From Lunularia cruciata (taxonomy: Eukaryota > Streptophyta > Marchantiopsida > Lunulariales > Lunulariaceae): 64,000 nucleotides of DNA. The position numbers were made by a program, and so were the translations under genes. Below the pieces are notes generated by a model. That model had not been told where the DNA came from and did no database searches. It saw only the letters and a list, made by a program, of their open reading frames with translations. The DNA is taken from contig OX419757.1 in the NCBI GenBank assembly GCA_948567375.1, positions 73,656,001 through 73,720,000 of the forward strand, in the 5' to 3' direction. Below, one piece after another: positions 10,200 to 20,289 of the stretch (position 1 is the stretch's first letter; each line of letters opens with the position of its first letter).

Positions 10200-10800
10200 C
10201 CACCTCTATCCTTCATCATGAAACTTGGTGTCTAAAGAGAATACCATCTATCTTGACAAAGAAGCAATTCATTAGATGTAAGGGCAATCCAAAGGACCTA
10301 CATCTCTCAAATGTTTGGTATAAAAAGGAAAAGTGATCTTTTACCAAAAACATAGAAATTTTCAATGAAAGACCTATAGGAGTTTTTGCAAGTAGTCCTT
10401 GAAGATTGCAATCATCATTTGTTGAAATATCATAGGCACATCAAATGGCATTTGATTGTAAACATAAGTTCCCCAATCAATAGTGAAATTATTCTTGTCC
10501 ATATCTTCTTCCCAAATGGACACTTGGTTATACCTTGAAAACCATCTAGAAAGCTATAGCACTTGTGTCTTATGACTTGGTTTAAAATAGCATATGAGAA
10601 ATGAAGAGGGTGATGGTCCTCTTTTGTGGCTACATTCAGCTTGCAAAAATCTTGGCATACTCTAATCTTTCCTATCTTCTTCTTGGGTTCTACAACAATT
10701 GAATACACACTCACTATTGGGTATTGGAAAAATGATGCTGGCCTTAAGATACTTATCTATTTCATCCTTTACCAACAATGAGTATTTTGGATAAAGGTGG
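10200..10800 (-). pseudogene. Gypsy reverse transcriptase of B2
   Basis: Translation includes S-I-V-V-E-P-K-K-K-I-G-K-I-R-V-C-Q-D-F, K-L-N-V-A-T-K-E-D-H-H-P-L, I-L-N-Q-V, C-Y-S-F-L-D-G-F and a degraded M-P-F-G region. The fully open part is 10430-10714. The YxDD segment cannot be read with confidence. The wording of these blocks matches Athila/Tat-like gypsy RTs. Confidence 0.85.
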
Positions 10801-10999
10801 TATTATCATTATTGGATAGGTACCGCTCCTTCATCTTGGTCAATTTAATGTTCTCCAAATTACCTAAGAATTCCAACCATATTCTCAATCTTCCAAGCAA
10901 AAATGTCTTGGTATTCTCAAAATAGGCAAGCATAATCTACATACTCCTCCTCAAACATAAATTTGGAGATTTTGAGTGATTTTTGTTCAGCTATTTGCA

Positions 11000-11815
11000 C
11001 ATCTTGGCAGTCATCAGGATTGATAATGCACTCTATATGAATAATAGGGCTGAGTCGTAAGAAAAATTTTCCTCCAAACCTTTAGCCTCAAATTGAATTT
11101 CATAATACTCTAGGTAGTTCACCTTGTCCTCTCTTGACAAACCTTTAGCCTTGTCTAAAGTTTTTTCCATGAAATTTTCCTCCAAAGACAAGGTATCTCC
11201 CTAATGAGGAACCTTCTTCCAAGATACCATGACAGATTTGGTGTTAATGGAGTTGGTATTGGATAAATGTGATTTGTGTTGGCACCACTTGACTATCACT
11301 CTTCCTTTATACAACCAAGGCTCTCCTATCCTATCATCTTAAAATAACTTGTTTTGGTTATTAGGCAAAGGAAATATAATTCAAATAAAATGTTACTTCA
11401 CCTATGATGGTAGGAATGTTGGACAAATTCCTAGGAGTGTTCTTTGGGTTTGATTTGTAAAGTAGAGGATATAGAGTGTTGGCTCAAAATTAATGTACCT
11501 TAGTTTAAGTGCTTTCTTCTATGGTGAGATTCATTCCAGATTGATAGTTGATAAGTCCTGATTAGATCATCAACCATTGATATCTATCTCCACCACTAGG
11601 GGTCTCTAAAGGTGACAAGGTAATAAACTCAAAGGATGATCATCAAAATTGGTCCACTAGTAGCACAAAGGCTCCAATCCAAGCATGTTGCACCAACCTA
11701 TCCACATGATGTTGTAAATCCTCATTAGAATTCCACAATGATACATCCAATGTGGATAGAACTACTTCACTTATACTCCAAATCCAAGTGATTTCCATAC
11801 CCCTTGAAATATCCT
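11000..11815 (-). pseudogene. B2 protease and connector remnant
   Basis: Minus-strand translation gives fragments such as G-E-P-W-L-Y-K-G-R-V-I-V-K-W-C-Q-H and V-N-Y-L-E-Y-Y-E that align with the region between protease and RT in family B (V-N-Y-L-E-C-Y-E near 17840). No D-S/T-G active-site triad could be seen. Assignment rests on position and on similarity to family B. Confidence 0.5.
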
Positions 11816-11817
11816 AT

Positions 11818-12555
11818 TGTGACAACCCAACAAGTATCACTTTTGCTCTAATCAGCAAATAACAGTTTGTTCACACAGAGATACAATTTAGAAATGGTCA
11901 AATACAAAGTAAAAATTTTACAAACACTCCTTGATTGAATATTTAGTCTCTTGAGTAGAAACCACACTCAAAAGAGAATAATAGGCATTGATTCACAATC
12001 TTGTCACAAATCAAAACACCCATAATCACAATTCTTCAAATCATTTCCAAATCAATCTTGATTGTGATGATTCTGTTCTTCATGAAGAAAGCTACTTCAC
12101 CATGAAATGACTTTGCCTTGGATTTTTCATTCTACCCTTCTAATGAAGGCACAACTTCCTCAATCAAGATTGCTTTGTATCAATCCAACATTGTGATAAC
12201 AAATGCAAAATACTACCAACACTACAATTCTTCACAAATTTGTCAAGACATTCGCTCAAATTCCACTCTACTAAGGATCAAACACATTCAGAGCTTGCAG
12301 ATTCTAACATCCAACATTCATTGATTGCACTTCAAATCTCTCCTAACACTCACTAACACACACACACCAAATTGATACTCAAAACTAAGCTGAAATGATG
12401 AGCACTAAGTTAGAACACTTTGCTTTACTCAACTTCAGAATTTCAGCACTAAATAAAAATACAACATTTGCATATGTGTACTTTAAATCAGAAAAGCACT
12501 CAATAGTTATCTAACAACCTAAGTTGCTTCTTAATAATCTCCAAATCCAAATCAA
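11818..12555 (-). repeat. Family B LTR, copy 1
   Basis: Shares with copies at 13085 and 21682 the outer end TGTGACAACCC followed by an AAGTATCACTTTTG block, the AATGCAAAATACTACCAACAC block and a CACTCACTAACACACAC run. On the minus strand it would end ...GGGTTGTCACA. The TATA-like box is degenerate here. The edge near 12555 is approximate. Confidence 0.75.
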
Positions 12556-12559
12556 CAAT

Positions 12560-13080
12560 CTATTATTTCATATCTACCTCTTCAAATCTGAAATCTATTA
12601 ATACTGCTTTGATCCAATGTCTACTTTTATTTTGGCTTCTACACCTTAAAGTAACTACAATTGCTTCCTCTACTTTGGCTTTATCTACATCTTCTTCTAT
12701 CAAGTCTTTAGTCTGAATTGCAATTGAAATCACAATCTTACTCTCTACATTCTCCTTCTCTATTTTAACTTCTTCAGATGCTTTAGATAACTCACCCAAA
12801 GACACTTTCACTCCTATCTCTTTTACTTTGCTTTGAGCTCCTACCTTTGAGTCATTTCAAAGTTCATCTAACTCTGATCTAACTAAATCTAGTCTAAGAC
12901 TTACATTATCTCCTACCTTAGTAATTTTCCTATCTATTTGATCTCTCAAGCAAAATAAAAGATTGTTCAATTCTACATCCTTTGCCTTCTTCTTCCTCAT
13001 CTCTTGCACTTTGGGTTCATCTACTACTATGATTTCCTCTTTTATATTATCTATCTTCACTCTAACATGAAACTAAAGTC
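12560..13080 (-). pseudogene. Accessory ORF tail of family B, isolated copy
   Basis: Two open minus-strand stretches (12857-13060 and 12563-12811) encode charged, helix-forming sequence rich in Glu, Lys and Val, including L-R-L-D-L-V-R-S-E-L-D-E-L and V-S-L-G-E-L-S-K. The same blocks occur at 13937-14146 and 22500-22850, where they end the accessory ORF. Here the tail directly follows one LTR and precedes another, without integrase. Confidence 0.65.
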
Positions 13081-13084
13081 ATGA

Positions 13085-13880
13085 CGTGACAATCCAAAAA
13101 GTATCACTTTTGTGGTAATCAACAAGTAACAGTCCATGCTTATAGAGATACATTTCAAAAATGGTAAAAAATAAAAAAAAAATAAAAAAGAGTAAGATAC
13201 AAACAAAGTATAAAATAAAAAGTAAAATGTCACAAACAATTCTTCTTGGTTGTGTCTTGAATCTCCCAAGTAGAAACCACACCCGGAAGAGAGTAACAAG
13301 GACTTAATCATAGTCTTGTCATAATTCTTCAAATCTTTCCAAATCAACTTTGATTGTGAAGATTCAATTCTCTAGGAGAAGGCTACTTCATTATGAAATG
13401 ATGTCACCTTGGAATTGTGTTCCACCTCTCCACTAAAGGTACAACTTCTTCAATCAAAATTGTTTTTCATCAATTTAGAGTTGCACTCACAAATGCAAAA
13501 TACTACCAACACTACAATTTCTCTCAGATCTATCAAGGCATTGCATTGACTGTTATCTACTCAAGATCAAACACATAGAATAGAAATCAGCATTGCGGAA
13601 TCCAATATCCAACAACCTCACTAGCTTCCACTTTGAATTTCTTCAAACACTCACAAAAACACACATAGGATTGATACTCAAAATTAAGCTAAAATGACAT
13701 GCATCGAGTTACAACACTTTGCTTCACTCAACTTCAAAATTTCAGTACTAAATAACAAACACTACAAATATCTCCTTTAAATAGGCAGAGCACTTGAGAA
13801 TTCTCTAACTAAAATAATGTTCTACAACAACTTTAAACCTATAGATCCATAATGATAAACCACCTGTTCATATCTCAAAA
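13085..13880 (-). repeat. Family B LTR, copy 2
   Basis: Homologous to 21682-22445 along its length. The inner end reads CGTGACAATCC, where a base change replaces the usual TGTGACAACCC. A minus-strand TATTTAAA box lies at 13776-13783. It serves as 3' LTR for the integrase-bearing element upstream. Confidence 0.8.
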
Positions 13881-13899
13881 CTCTTACTAATCCGATCCA

Positions 13900-14870
13900 A
13901 TGTCTACCTCGACTTTGGCTTCCAAACTCAAGGTTCCTACAAGCACTTCTCATTCTTTGACCTAATCTCTCCTAATGTCTTAGGTAACTCACCCAAAGAC
14001 ACGTGCACTCCTACCTCTACAACTTTGGACTTTGCATTTCCTTTCATCTCACTACAAAGTTGATCCAAGTCTAATCTATAAAGATCTAGTCTAAGACCTA
14101 TATTGTCTCCTATCTCTAACATCTTCCATTCTACACGATCTCTCAAAGAAAATCAACAAATAATTTAGGTTAACATCTTTTGCCTTCCTCTTTCTCATCT
14201 CCTACATCAGCAACTTCAGTTTGTGCAGTCTCAACTCTCCTAACTTAACCTTGACATCAATACTCAACATTGCCTTCAACTCCACAATGATTGCTCCTAC
14301 TAAATCTGACTCCATACTTGGAACTATCTTCTCCTTACTTCTCTATACTTCCAACTCGTTCCAAAATATTGTCAACTCATCCTCAAATCTTGCCTTCAAT
14401 GCCTCCTTCTCTTCCACATATTGGACATGTTGAGCTTCTACACTTCTGATCAAACCTTGCAATCTATCTTCCCCTTGATGTCTAACAATCAGCTCTCATT
14501 GCCAAGCTTGATCCTTCTCTGCTGCACTTTTTCTCAGACTCTCAAACTCTTGCTCCAATACAACTGAAATTGCCTTTGAGTGTATGCTTTCTAACCTTGT
14601 ATCAAGGATTTTTCTCTTTTTCTTCTTGAATGCCACCTTTTCTCCTTCAACTCTTCACCGTGCTTCAAGAAGGTCTCTTGCAAGGATTCAAAACTCTTCC
14701 TCTAAAGAACTGCATCAACCTGAAGTTCTTTGGCTTCCTTCTTTCCTTTGAACTAAGGAAGTTTAATCCAAAGTAGAAGTGAGCTGCAAAGGGTACAAAG
14801 TAATGGAGCGACATATCCATTTGCCAATTGGTAATCATTTGCCCTACGCGTTAGTGCAAAGACTAACTCT
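13900..14870 (-). pseudogene. Accessory ORF of family B, truncated at its start
   Basis: Immediately after the integrase C-terminus the minus strand enters the conserved accessory ORF: the block H-F-Y-F-G-L-N-F is at about 14760-14785 and is preceded by H-Y-F-V-P-F. A long coiled-coil-like, Glu/Lys-rich tail follows to about 13930, open at 13937-14146. Everything upstream of the H-x-Y-x-G-x-N block is deleted, fusing the ORF to integrase. Function is unknown; its position between integrase and 3' LTR is where Athila-type elements carry an env-like ORF. Compare the fuller copies at 22480-24110 and 60500-61420. Confidence 0.7.
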
Positions 14871-14874
14871 CTGC

Positions 14875-15850
14875 TTATTCATGCAAGTAGCAAATGGATT
14901 GCCCTCCAAGTCTGCAAGTTGAATTGAACCATTTTCATAGATGTGCATCACATGGTATGGCTCCATCCACCATAAGTACAACTTGCTTGGAAAAAATATT
15001 TGGTGATTGTCCTATAACAACACCAAATATCCTTCTTGAATACCAATAGGCTTTATTCCCTTATCATGCCTGATTTTCCGCTGAGCTTGCATTTCCTTTG
15101 TGGTTTGCATTGCTTCTAACCATATCATTATCTTCTAACCATATCAATTGATGGATTTGAAGATCTTGGCTTTCTTCCTTCCTGACAATTGTACCTCACA
15201 AAGGATCCAATATGATGACACTTCAAATTCAATTGGTAGTATGGGATGCAATCCGTATGTCAAGAAATATAGAGTTTGTTTGGTTGTAATCTTTTTGGTG
15301 GTTCTATATGCCCACAAAGCTGCAGGTAACTTTATGTCCCAATTGTAGGTATAATTAACAATCACCTTATTCAAAATTTTGCACAATAATCCATTTTCTT
15401 TCTCCTTTAATCCATTGGCCTTTAGGTTGTAAGGCATCATCTTTTGATGTTTGATTTGAAAGTACTTGGTTAATGCTTCTACCATGGAGTCAAAAAATGA
15501 TCCCCTTAATCACTAACCAATTCTATAGGACATTCATAACATGAAATGATGTTTTAGAAGAAAAATTTTGCAACTATTTCCGTATCATCTCTCTAAGTTG
15601 CCTTGGATTCAACCATCTTGGTACCATAATCAATGTAGATGTATCTCTTCCTCATGAATTGGGTCACCGGTTGAATCAGACCCACAAAATCAATTCCCCA
15701 TTTCTTGAATTGCACCAAAGGCAAAATTGGTCTCAAAGGCTACTGGGAAGTAGCTATCGGCTTTCCTATTCTTTGACATGCATCACAACTTTGGATGTGA
15801 GCATGAGTATCCTTATACATTGTAGGCCACCAATACCCCAATGAAAGAAT
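14875..15850 (-). pseudogene. Gypsy integrase of family B
   Basis: Minus-strand order: zinc finger end (C-D-A-C-Q-R-I-G-K near 15780), W-G-I-D-F-V-G (first catalytic Asp) with I-Q-P-V-T-Q-F-M-R-K-R-Y, a degraded S-D-x-G near 15510, then the open stretch 15144-15485 with I-K-H-Q-K, Y-N-L-K-A-N-G and D-I-K-L-P-A-A-L-W-A-Y-R-T-T. The C-terminal part (G-Y-L-V-L-L, P-S-K-L-Y-L-W-W-M-E-P-Y, N-G-S-I-Q-L-A-D-L) reaches about 14890. It is the most readable integrase here, but several stops interrupt it. Confidence 0.9.
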
Positions 15851-16187
15851 TTTCTTTATAGTATTCTTCAAGGCATAGTGTCTCCCCAATGCTTCCAAGT
15901 GTAAAGACTCGATTACTCCTCCGACTGTGGATGCGTCAAGGCATCTCCAAAGTACTTAGTCTTTACCTATTTTAAATAAAATATTTTGTTTTAGCTGGTA
16001 TGGTCCCATTTTCCTAACGATGATTGCCCTTTGCTCCAGGTCCAGTCCCTCAAGACATCAGCAAGTATGCAGATAGTGATATTCAGCCGCATACCTCATA
16101 CTTTGCATTGTCATCAAATAATATAGCTCTTTATCAAGAAAATGATCATCAACTTCCAAGTCTTGGTCTTGAGTTTCTTACTTGGAT

Positions 16188-16328
16188 AGGAAGTCCGCAT
16201 TCAAATGCACAAATGTGGACTTCCTAGTATTTGCATTGTCAAGAATGTTACAAGAATTCACATACATTGTACAAGTAAGGAAGGGAGCTCCCTCCTTACT
16301 TGTACAATGTATGTGAATTCTTGTAACA
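16188..16328. repeat. Pair of fold-back sequences, one an 83-bp near-perfect palindrome
   Basis: 16246-16328 is an 83-bp inverted repeat: 36-bp arms match exactly and the centre GGGAGCTCCC is itself a palindrome, with one unpaired A. Just beside it, 16188-16225 forms a second hairpin with 13-bp arms (AGGAAGTCCGCAT and ATGTGGACTTCCT, one G-T mismatch) and a 12-base loop. Both lie where the RNase H end of the family B pol should continue, so they replace or fold back coding sequence. Confidence 0.9.
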
Positions 16329-16329
16329 A

Positions 16330-16700
16330 CCAGATCCATTTTTCAGTTTTCCTAAACAAATTTGCCTTCTTTACCAAATGTTGCAAAGCATAATGGTCCA
16401 TGTAGAAGACAAAATTTTATCCCAACAAATAGTGGTGAAACTTCTTGTATGCATATACCATTCTAAGGACTTCTCTTTCAATTGTTGAATAATTCTTTTC
16501 TACAATTGAAAGTTGCCGGCTAGCATAGTAGATCGGATAATCTTTCTTCTTCTTCTTCTTCTTCTTCTAACTCAAGACTACTCCAATTGCCATGGATGAA
16601 AAGGCCACATACACACAAAAAGGAGCATCCCAATACGGGGCCCTCATAACTAGTGCTTCAACCAATTTTTCCTTCAACACTTGGAAAGCTTCTTCTTGTT
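16330..16700 (-). pseudogene. RNase H of family B
   Basis: The minus strand encodes Y-Y-A-S-R-Q-L-S-I-V-E-K-N-Y-S-T-I-E-R-E and M-V-Y-A-Y-K-K-F-H-H-Y-L-L-G, standard gypsy RNase H blocks, ending W-I-W-L-L-Q-E-F at the palindrome. A lysine run comes from a (TTC)8 microsatellite at 16544-16568. The catalytic Glu in the E-R-E block is kept; other catalytic residues are uncertain. Confidence 0.85.
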
Positions 16701-16799
16701 TTGCTTCCTACAAATAGCCTTTGGACTTCTTCAAAAGCTTTGTTAGTGGTGCAGCAAGCATTGCATAATTTGATACAAAGTGTCTATAATATCTGACAT

Positions 16800-17560
16800 G
16801 TCCCAAGAAGGCCCTTAGCTCCCAACTTTTTCAAGGGATTTCAAAGTTGAGATAACTTTCACCTTCTCTACATCAAATTCAATACCTTGACTTGAGACCC
16901 AATGCCTCAAAAGAAAACCTTCTTTCATTTGAAGAACCATTTCTCCGGGTGTAATGACAAACTAGAAAAACAACACCGTTCAAAATTTTGGTGAAGGTAG
17001 TCCAAATGTACTTCTCTTTGGCCAAACATACAAAAGTCAACAATGAAGACTTCCACAAATTTCCACAAGAAATCTTTGAAAATCACATTTGTCATTGACT
17101 GGAAAGTAGCAAGAGCATTATAGAACCCAAAGGGCATTTGATTGTAAGTGAAAGTGCCCCAATTAGTAGTGAATGTGGTTTTATCCTTGTCTTCTTCTTG
17201 AATGGATACTTTACTATAGCTTAAAAATCCATCAAAAAAACTATAGCAAGGATGACAACTACTTGGTCCAAAATAGTTTCTATAAAGGGTAAAGGATGAT
17301 GATCCTTTCTTGTAACTACATTCAACTTGCAAAAGTCTTGGCACATTCAAATCCTCCTTGTCTTCTTCTTTGGAACAATGATTATGGGAGAAACCCATTC
17401 ATTGCTCAAGATTGGAAAAATTATCCCGGCTCAAAGTACTTGTTGATTTCATGTTTTACCAAGAGCAAGTACTTTGGGTTCAATTGGTATTGTTGTTGAT
17501 GAACCAAAACTACATCTTCAATTATCAATCTGATGTTCTCCAAATTGTCATGGAATACCC
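16800..17560 (-). pseudogene. Reverse transcriptase of family B
   Basis: The open stretch 16925-17398 shows C-Y-S-F-F-D-G-F (first catalytic Asp), E-E-D-K-D-K-T-T-F-T-T-N-W-G-T-F, M-P-F-G-F, and the region of the catalytic Y/F-x-D-D as F-I-V-D-F, so one of the paired Asp residues has become Val. Sequence wording groups with Athila/Tat-type gypsy RTs. Frameshifts separate the fingers region (17400-17560). Confidence 0.9.
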
Positions 17561-18540
17561 GTCATTTGATTAATCGACCAAGTGAATACATCCCAATACT
17601 CTATATAAGAGGGTAGTGTATCTTGCCAACTCATTTGAAGTGATTGTCTTTGAAATTTACAAAATTTTACCTTTGGACAAGATAACGTCTTGATAAGCAT
17701 TGGAGTTGATGACTCTTTCAACATGACTGACTCGGCTCAACCCAAGTTGAACAGCATTCAAACCCCCTTCCTCCAAATCATTTTCACCCAAGGTGATTCA
17801 TATGGATCTTTGTCTTTGACCTCTGCCTCATAGCATTCCAAGTAATTGACTTGGACCTCTTTATTGGAGTCCTTAAAAGACTAACATGATGAATCTTTAG
17901 ATTCACCTTCATCTTTTGACAAAGTATTTTCCCCAAGGTGAGGAACCTTCATCCCTCTCACAATCACTAGCTTTTGAACTTTGGACAAGATGTCCTTGAA
18001 CCTCAACTTTTGATGGTGCCAATCCACAACAACTTGAGCATTCTACAATCAAGGTCTTATGATCAACAATGGATAACCAATCTTGGTCATTGGTCTCAAC
18101 ATGATTTAATCCTACTTGAAGGGCTCAATGGTCATCTCCTGGTTTGATCCACAAACATGCTCAATGGTTGTCTCCTGGTTTGATCCGCAAACTTTAGAAT
18201 TCAAGGTTTTGGTTCAGACGTGTGATACCTCAATTGATGTGTGGTATCTTCCATCATGACATTCACACTAGAATCCAAATCAAGGGGTACAAATATGATC
18301 ATGCAACTTGTAATCTTTGCATCTACTTCAAGAGATCCTATGTCTTCTTGTTCAATATGGTATTTGGTAGGCAATTCTTTCTTGGTCATTGCCCTTACTT
18401 TCTTGAGGGCCACACTCAGTTGTTTCTTGAACAACTTATTGTCTTCCCACAATTGCTTAAATGTGACATTAGCATGCATGGATGCCAAATTTTCTGCAAT
18501 ATCATATTGAGGTACTCGCATAAATTTCACCCTCTTCACC
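17561..18540 (-). pseudogene. Protease and connector of family B
   Basis: 18201-18539 is open on the minus strand. Its C-terminal part has L-D-L-D-S-S-V-N-V-M-M-E-D-T-T-H-Q-L, which resembles the retropepsin active-site loop in this lineage (usual D-x-G-S-x-V-N-V-M), with the Gly lost. The N-terminal part is a helical linker (R-V-P-Q-Y-D-I-A-E-N-L). The connector toward RT (V-N-Y-L-E-C-Y-E near 17840) is also present in B2. Confidence 0.7.
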
Positions 18541-19022
18541 TTTGTCTTTGGGTTGGAAGTCCCTCTCCTTTCTAACTTGACTTTGGGTCACTTTAAAATG
18601 GTAATTGGAGTATTGGTGTTTGAACTAAGGTTTTGTGGGTTTTGAATCAGATCCTTGAATTTGGATCAGATATCAACCAAAAAAAAAAGGCTTTGTCTTT
18701 GTATTCTCCTCCAAACTCATCTCCCATATTCTTTGCATTGCCTCTTGAATTCCCTCTACAAAGCTTTAGCTTTGGCTTTTGCCAAAATTTTCTCCTCCTT
18801 GGCAAAGAGGATTGCTTTTGGATGTAGGCGCATTGCCTTTCTTGAAGATGAAGATGTAGTACTCACTTCTTTGAGGTTACACCTCTTCTTCCCCCAGCAT
18901 GTTTCAACTTGCAATACTTCTACATCTGGCAATTCTCCTTTTGGAGCTGGACTTCTATCTTGAGGTTTCTCTTCCTCAAGAGTAGTACAATTTAATGTGG
19001 AATCTACTTTCAATTGAAGCAT
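18541..19022 (-). pseudogene. Gag-protease linker of family B
   Basis: Low-complexity charged coding remnant between protease and zinc knuckles. The 18756-19022 minus-strand stretch is Lys-, Ala- and Glu-rich, with E-E-K-I-L-A-K-A-K-A-K-A-L at its end. No domain is recognisable. Confidence 0.4.
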
Positions 19023-19735
19023 AGTGCGCTCAATTGGAGTCTGTATTGTGAGCTGGCCTGTCTCTCACTCAGGATGAACCTCTGATGGCTATTATGGTAG
19101 CGCACCATGGACTAAGAAGGCAAAGAACCCCAACTCCATCATACTCCTCCAAGGCTAACACTCCAAGACTCAAGACATTGCTCACTAGAGAACTCAATGA
19201 GAGAGAGATAGTTGCAAATGAAAGGTTGTTGAGTACCTCCTCACCCCTTGTTTATATACTTGTGAAATAGTTACGTACCAAAGTTACTAACTACCATAGT
19301 AACTCAAGTTACTAGACTAAAAGTCAAGTAAAGTCAAAAGTAGAAATGAATATCCATTCATATGGGCATATTCCCCTAAGCATGTGGTCTTATCTTGACC
19401 CAACCACTAAGTCAAGGATTCCTTCACATGGGCTATCCTTGGACTAAAGAAGAATCCAAAACAAAAAGGCTTGCGGGCCCAAGAATTCTCAACTCTTTCC
19501 TCAAAGCCAAACACCTAGGAATAATACCAAGTCAACACACTAAAGTCCAAAATAGTGGTGCTCATCTTTTCTACTTCCTCTAAAGTAATGTCCCCTCTAT
19601 CTTAGCTATGACTAACTTTAGCTAACCATGACTAATATAGAACCATCCTTTATCTCTATATAAATAATATCTCTTCAGTACTTGTAATACCAAGCTAAAT
19701 ATCACAATACCACACACATGCACAAATGGGTGTTA
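19023..19735. mobile_element. Probable insertion within the family B gag-pol linker (solo-LTR-like)
   Basis: Both flanks carry family B linker or gag coding, but this block does not. It begins around TGTATTGTGAGC (19042) and ends around a GGGTGTTACA (19735), with a CTATATAAATAATA TATA-like stretch at about 19655 and a TACTTGTAATACCAAGC motif. A near-identical motif pair occurs at about 62085-62110 after a family C LTR-like repeat. It may be a solo LTR of another family. I could not find a convincing target duplication. Confidence 0.4.
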
Positions 19736-19879
19736 CATTACATACTTCATCGGTGGCTTTGGTTTGAGTGGTTGGGGGCTTGACTTCCAACATAGTTTTA
19801 ACCTTTACAAATTCCATAAAGTGGAACATATCCAATTTTCCACCTTGACTCAAGACAATTCAAGGACCAATGGCCCATA

Positions 19880-20165
19880 GAGCCACAATTGTAACATGCT
19901 CCTGGTGCAACATTTTGAGGCCTATTCTGGCAGCCCATCAATGGTCTTTGTGGAGGAGCATTGTTGTTATACTCTCGGGGTCCATACCTCAGACCTTGGT
20001 AAAATGTGCTCGCTTGAGGCTATACTTCTTGGGTCTGGTACACTACCTCCTCTTCCTCATTTTGGTCCCAACCTAGGACCCAATCAATCTATTGCACTGG
20101 AAATGCATTTTAAGTCAAGCACTTCATGTTGGCATGGCCTGACTTGCCACACATAGTGCACCATA
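19880..20165 (-). pseudogene. Gag nucleocapsid of family B with two zinc knuckles
   Basis: The minus strand encodes two intact CCHC knuckles of the form C-x2-C-x4-H-x4-C. One is C-T-M-C-G-K-S-G-H-A-N-M-K-C near 20108-20160 and the other C-Y-N-C-G-S-M-G-H-W-S-L-N-C near 19870-19915. These bind retroelement RNA during packaging. All eight ligands survive, although the surrounding frame has stops. Confidence 0.88.
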
Positions 20166-20289
20166 CATTTGGTCTGCCAAATGAAAGAGGCTTTCTTTGG
20201 TCATTTGCCCCAATCATTTGGATATTAAAATCCGCAAACTCTTTTATAAGAGTCTCTAGCTAAGTGTCTATTTTATTTACAACTTTAGC

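Larger units (their letters stand above)
9100..11815 (-). mobile_element. Decayed gypsy pol of a B-related lineage (B2)
   Basis: Minus-strand order is protease-linker remnant (11000-11815), RT (about 9960-10800), then integrase (about 9200-9960), with RNase H largely missing. Residue patterns match the family B pol at 14875-18540 but are clearly diverged, so this is a sister element rather than a duplicate. Its upstream side is cut by a family B LTR at 11818. A possible matching gag start is on the same strand at 25610-25790, so the family B array may have landed inside this element. Confidence 0.7.

Noticed and set aside
16544-16568. (TTC)n run as a structured element
   Set aside because: Ordinary microsatellite expansion within RNase H coding.
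18222-18575. 117-codon plus-strand open frame
   Set aside because: It lies antisense to the recognisable family B protease region.
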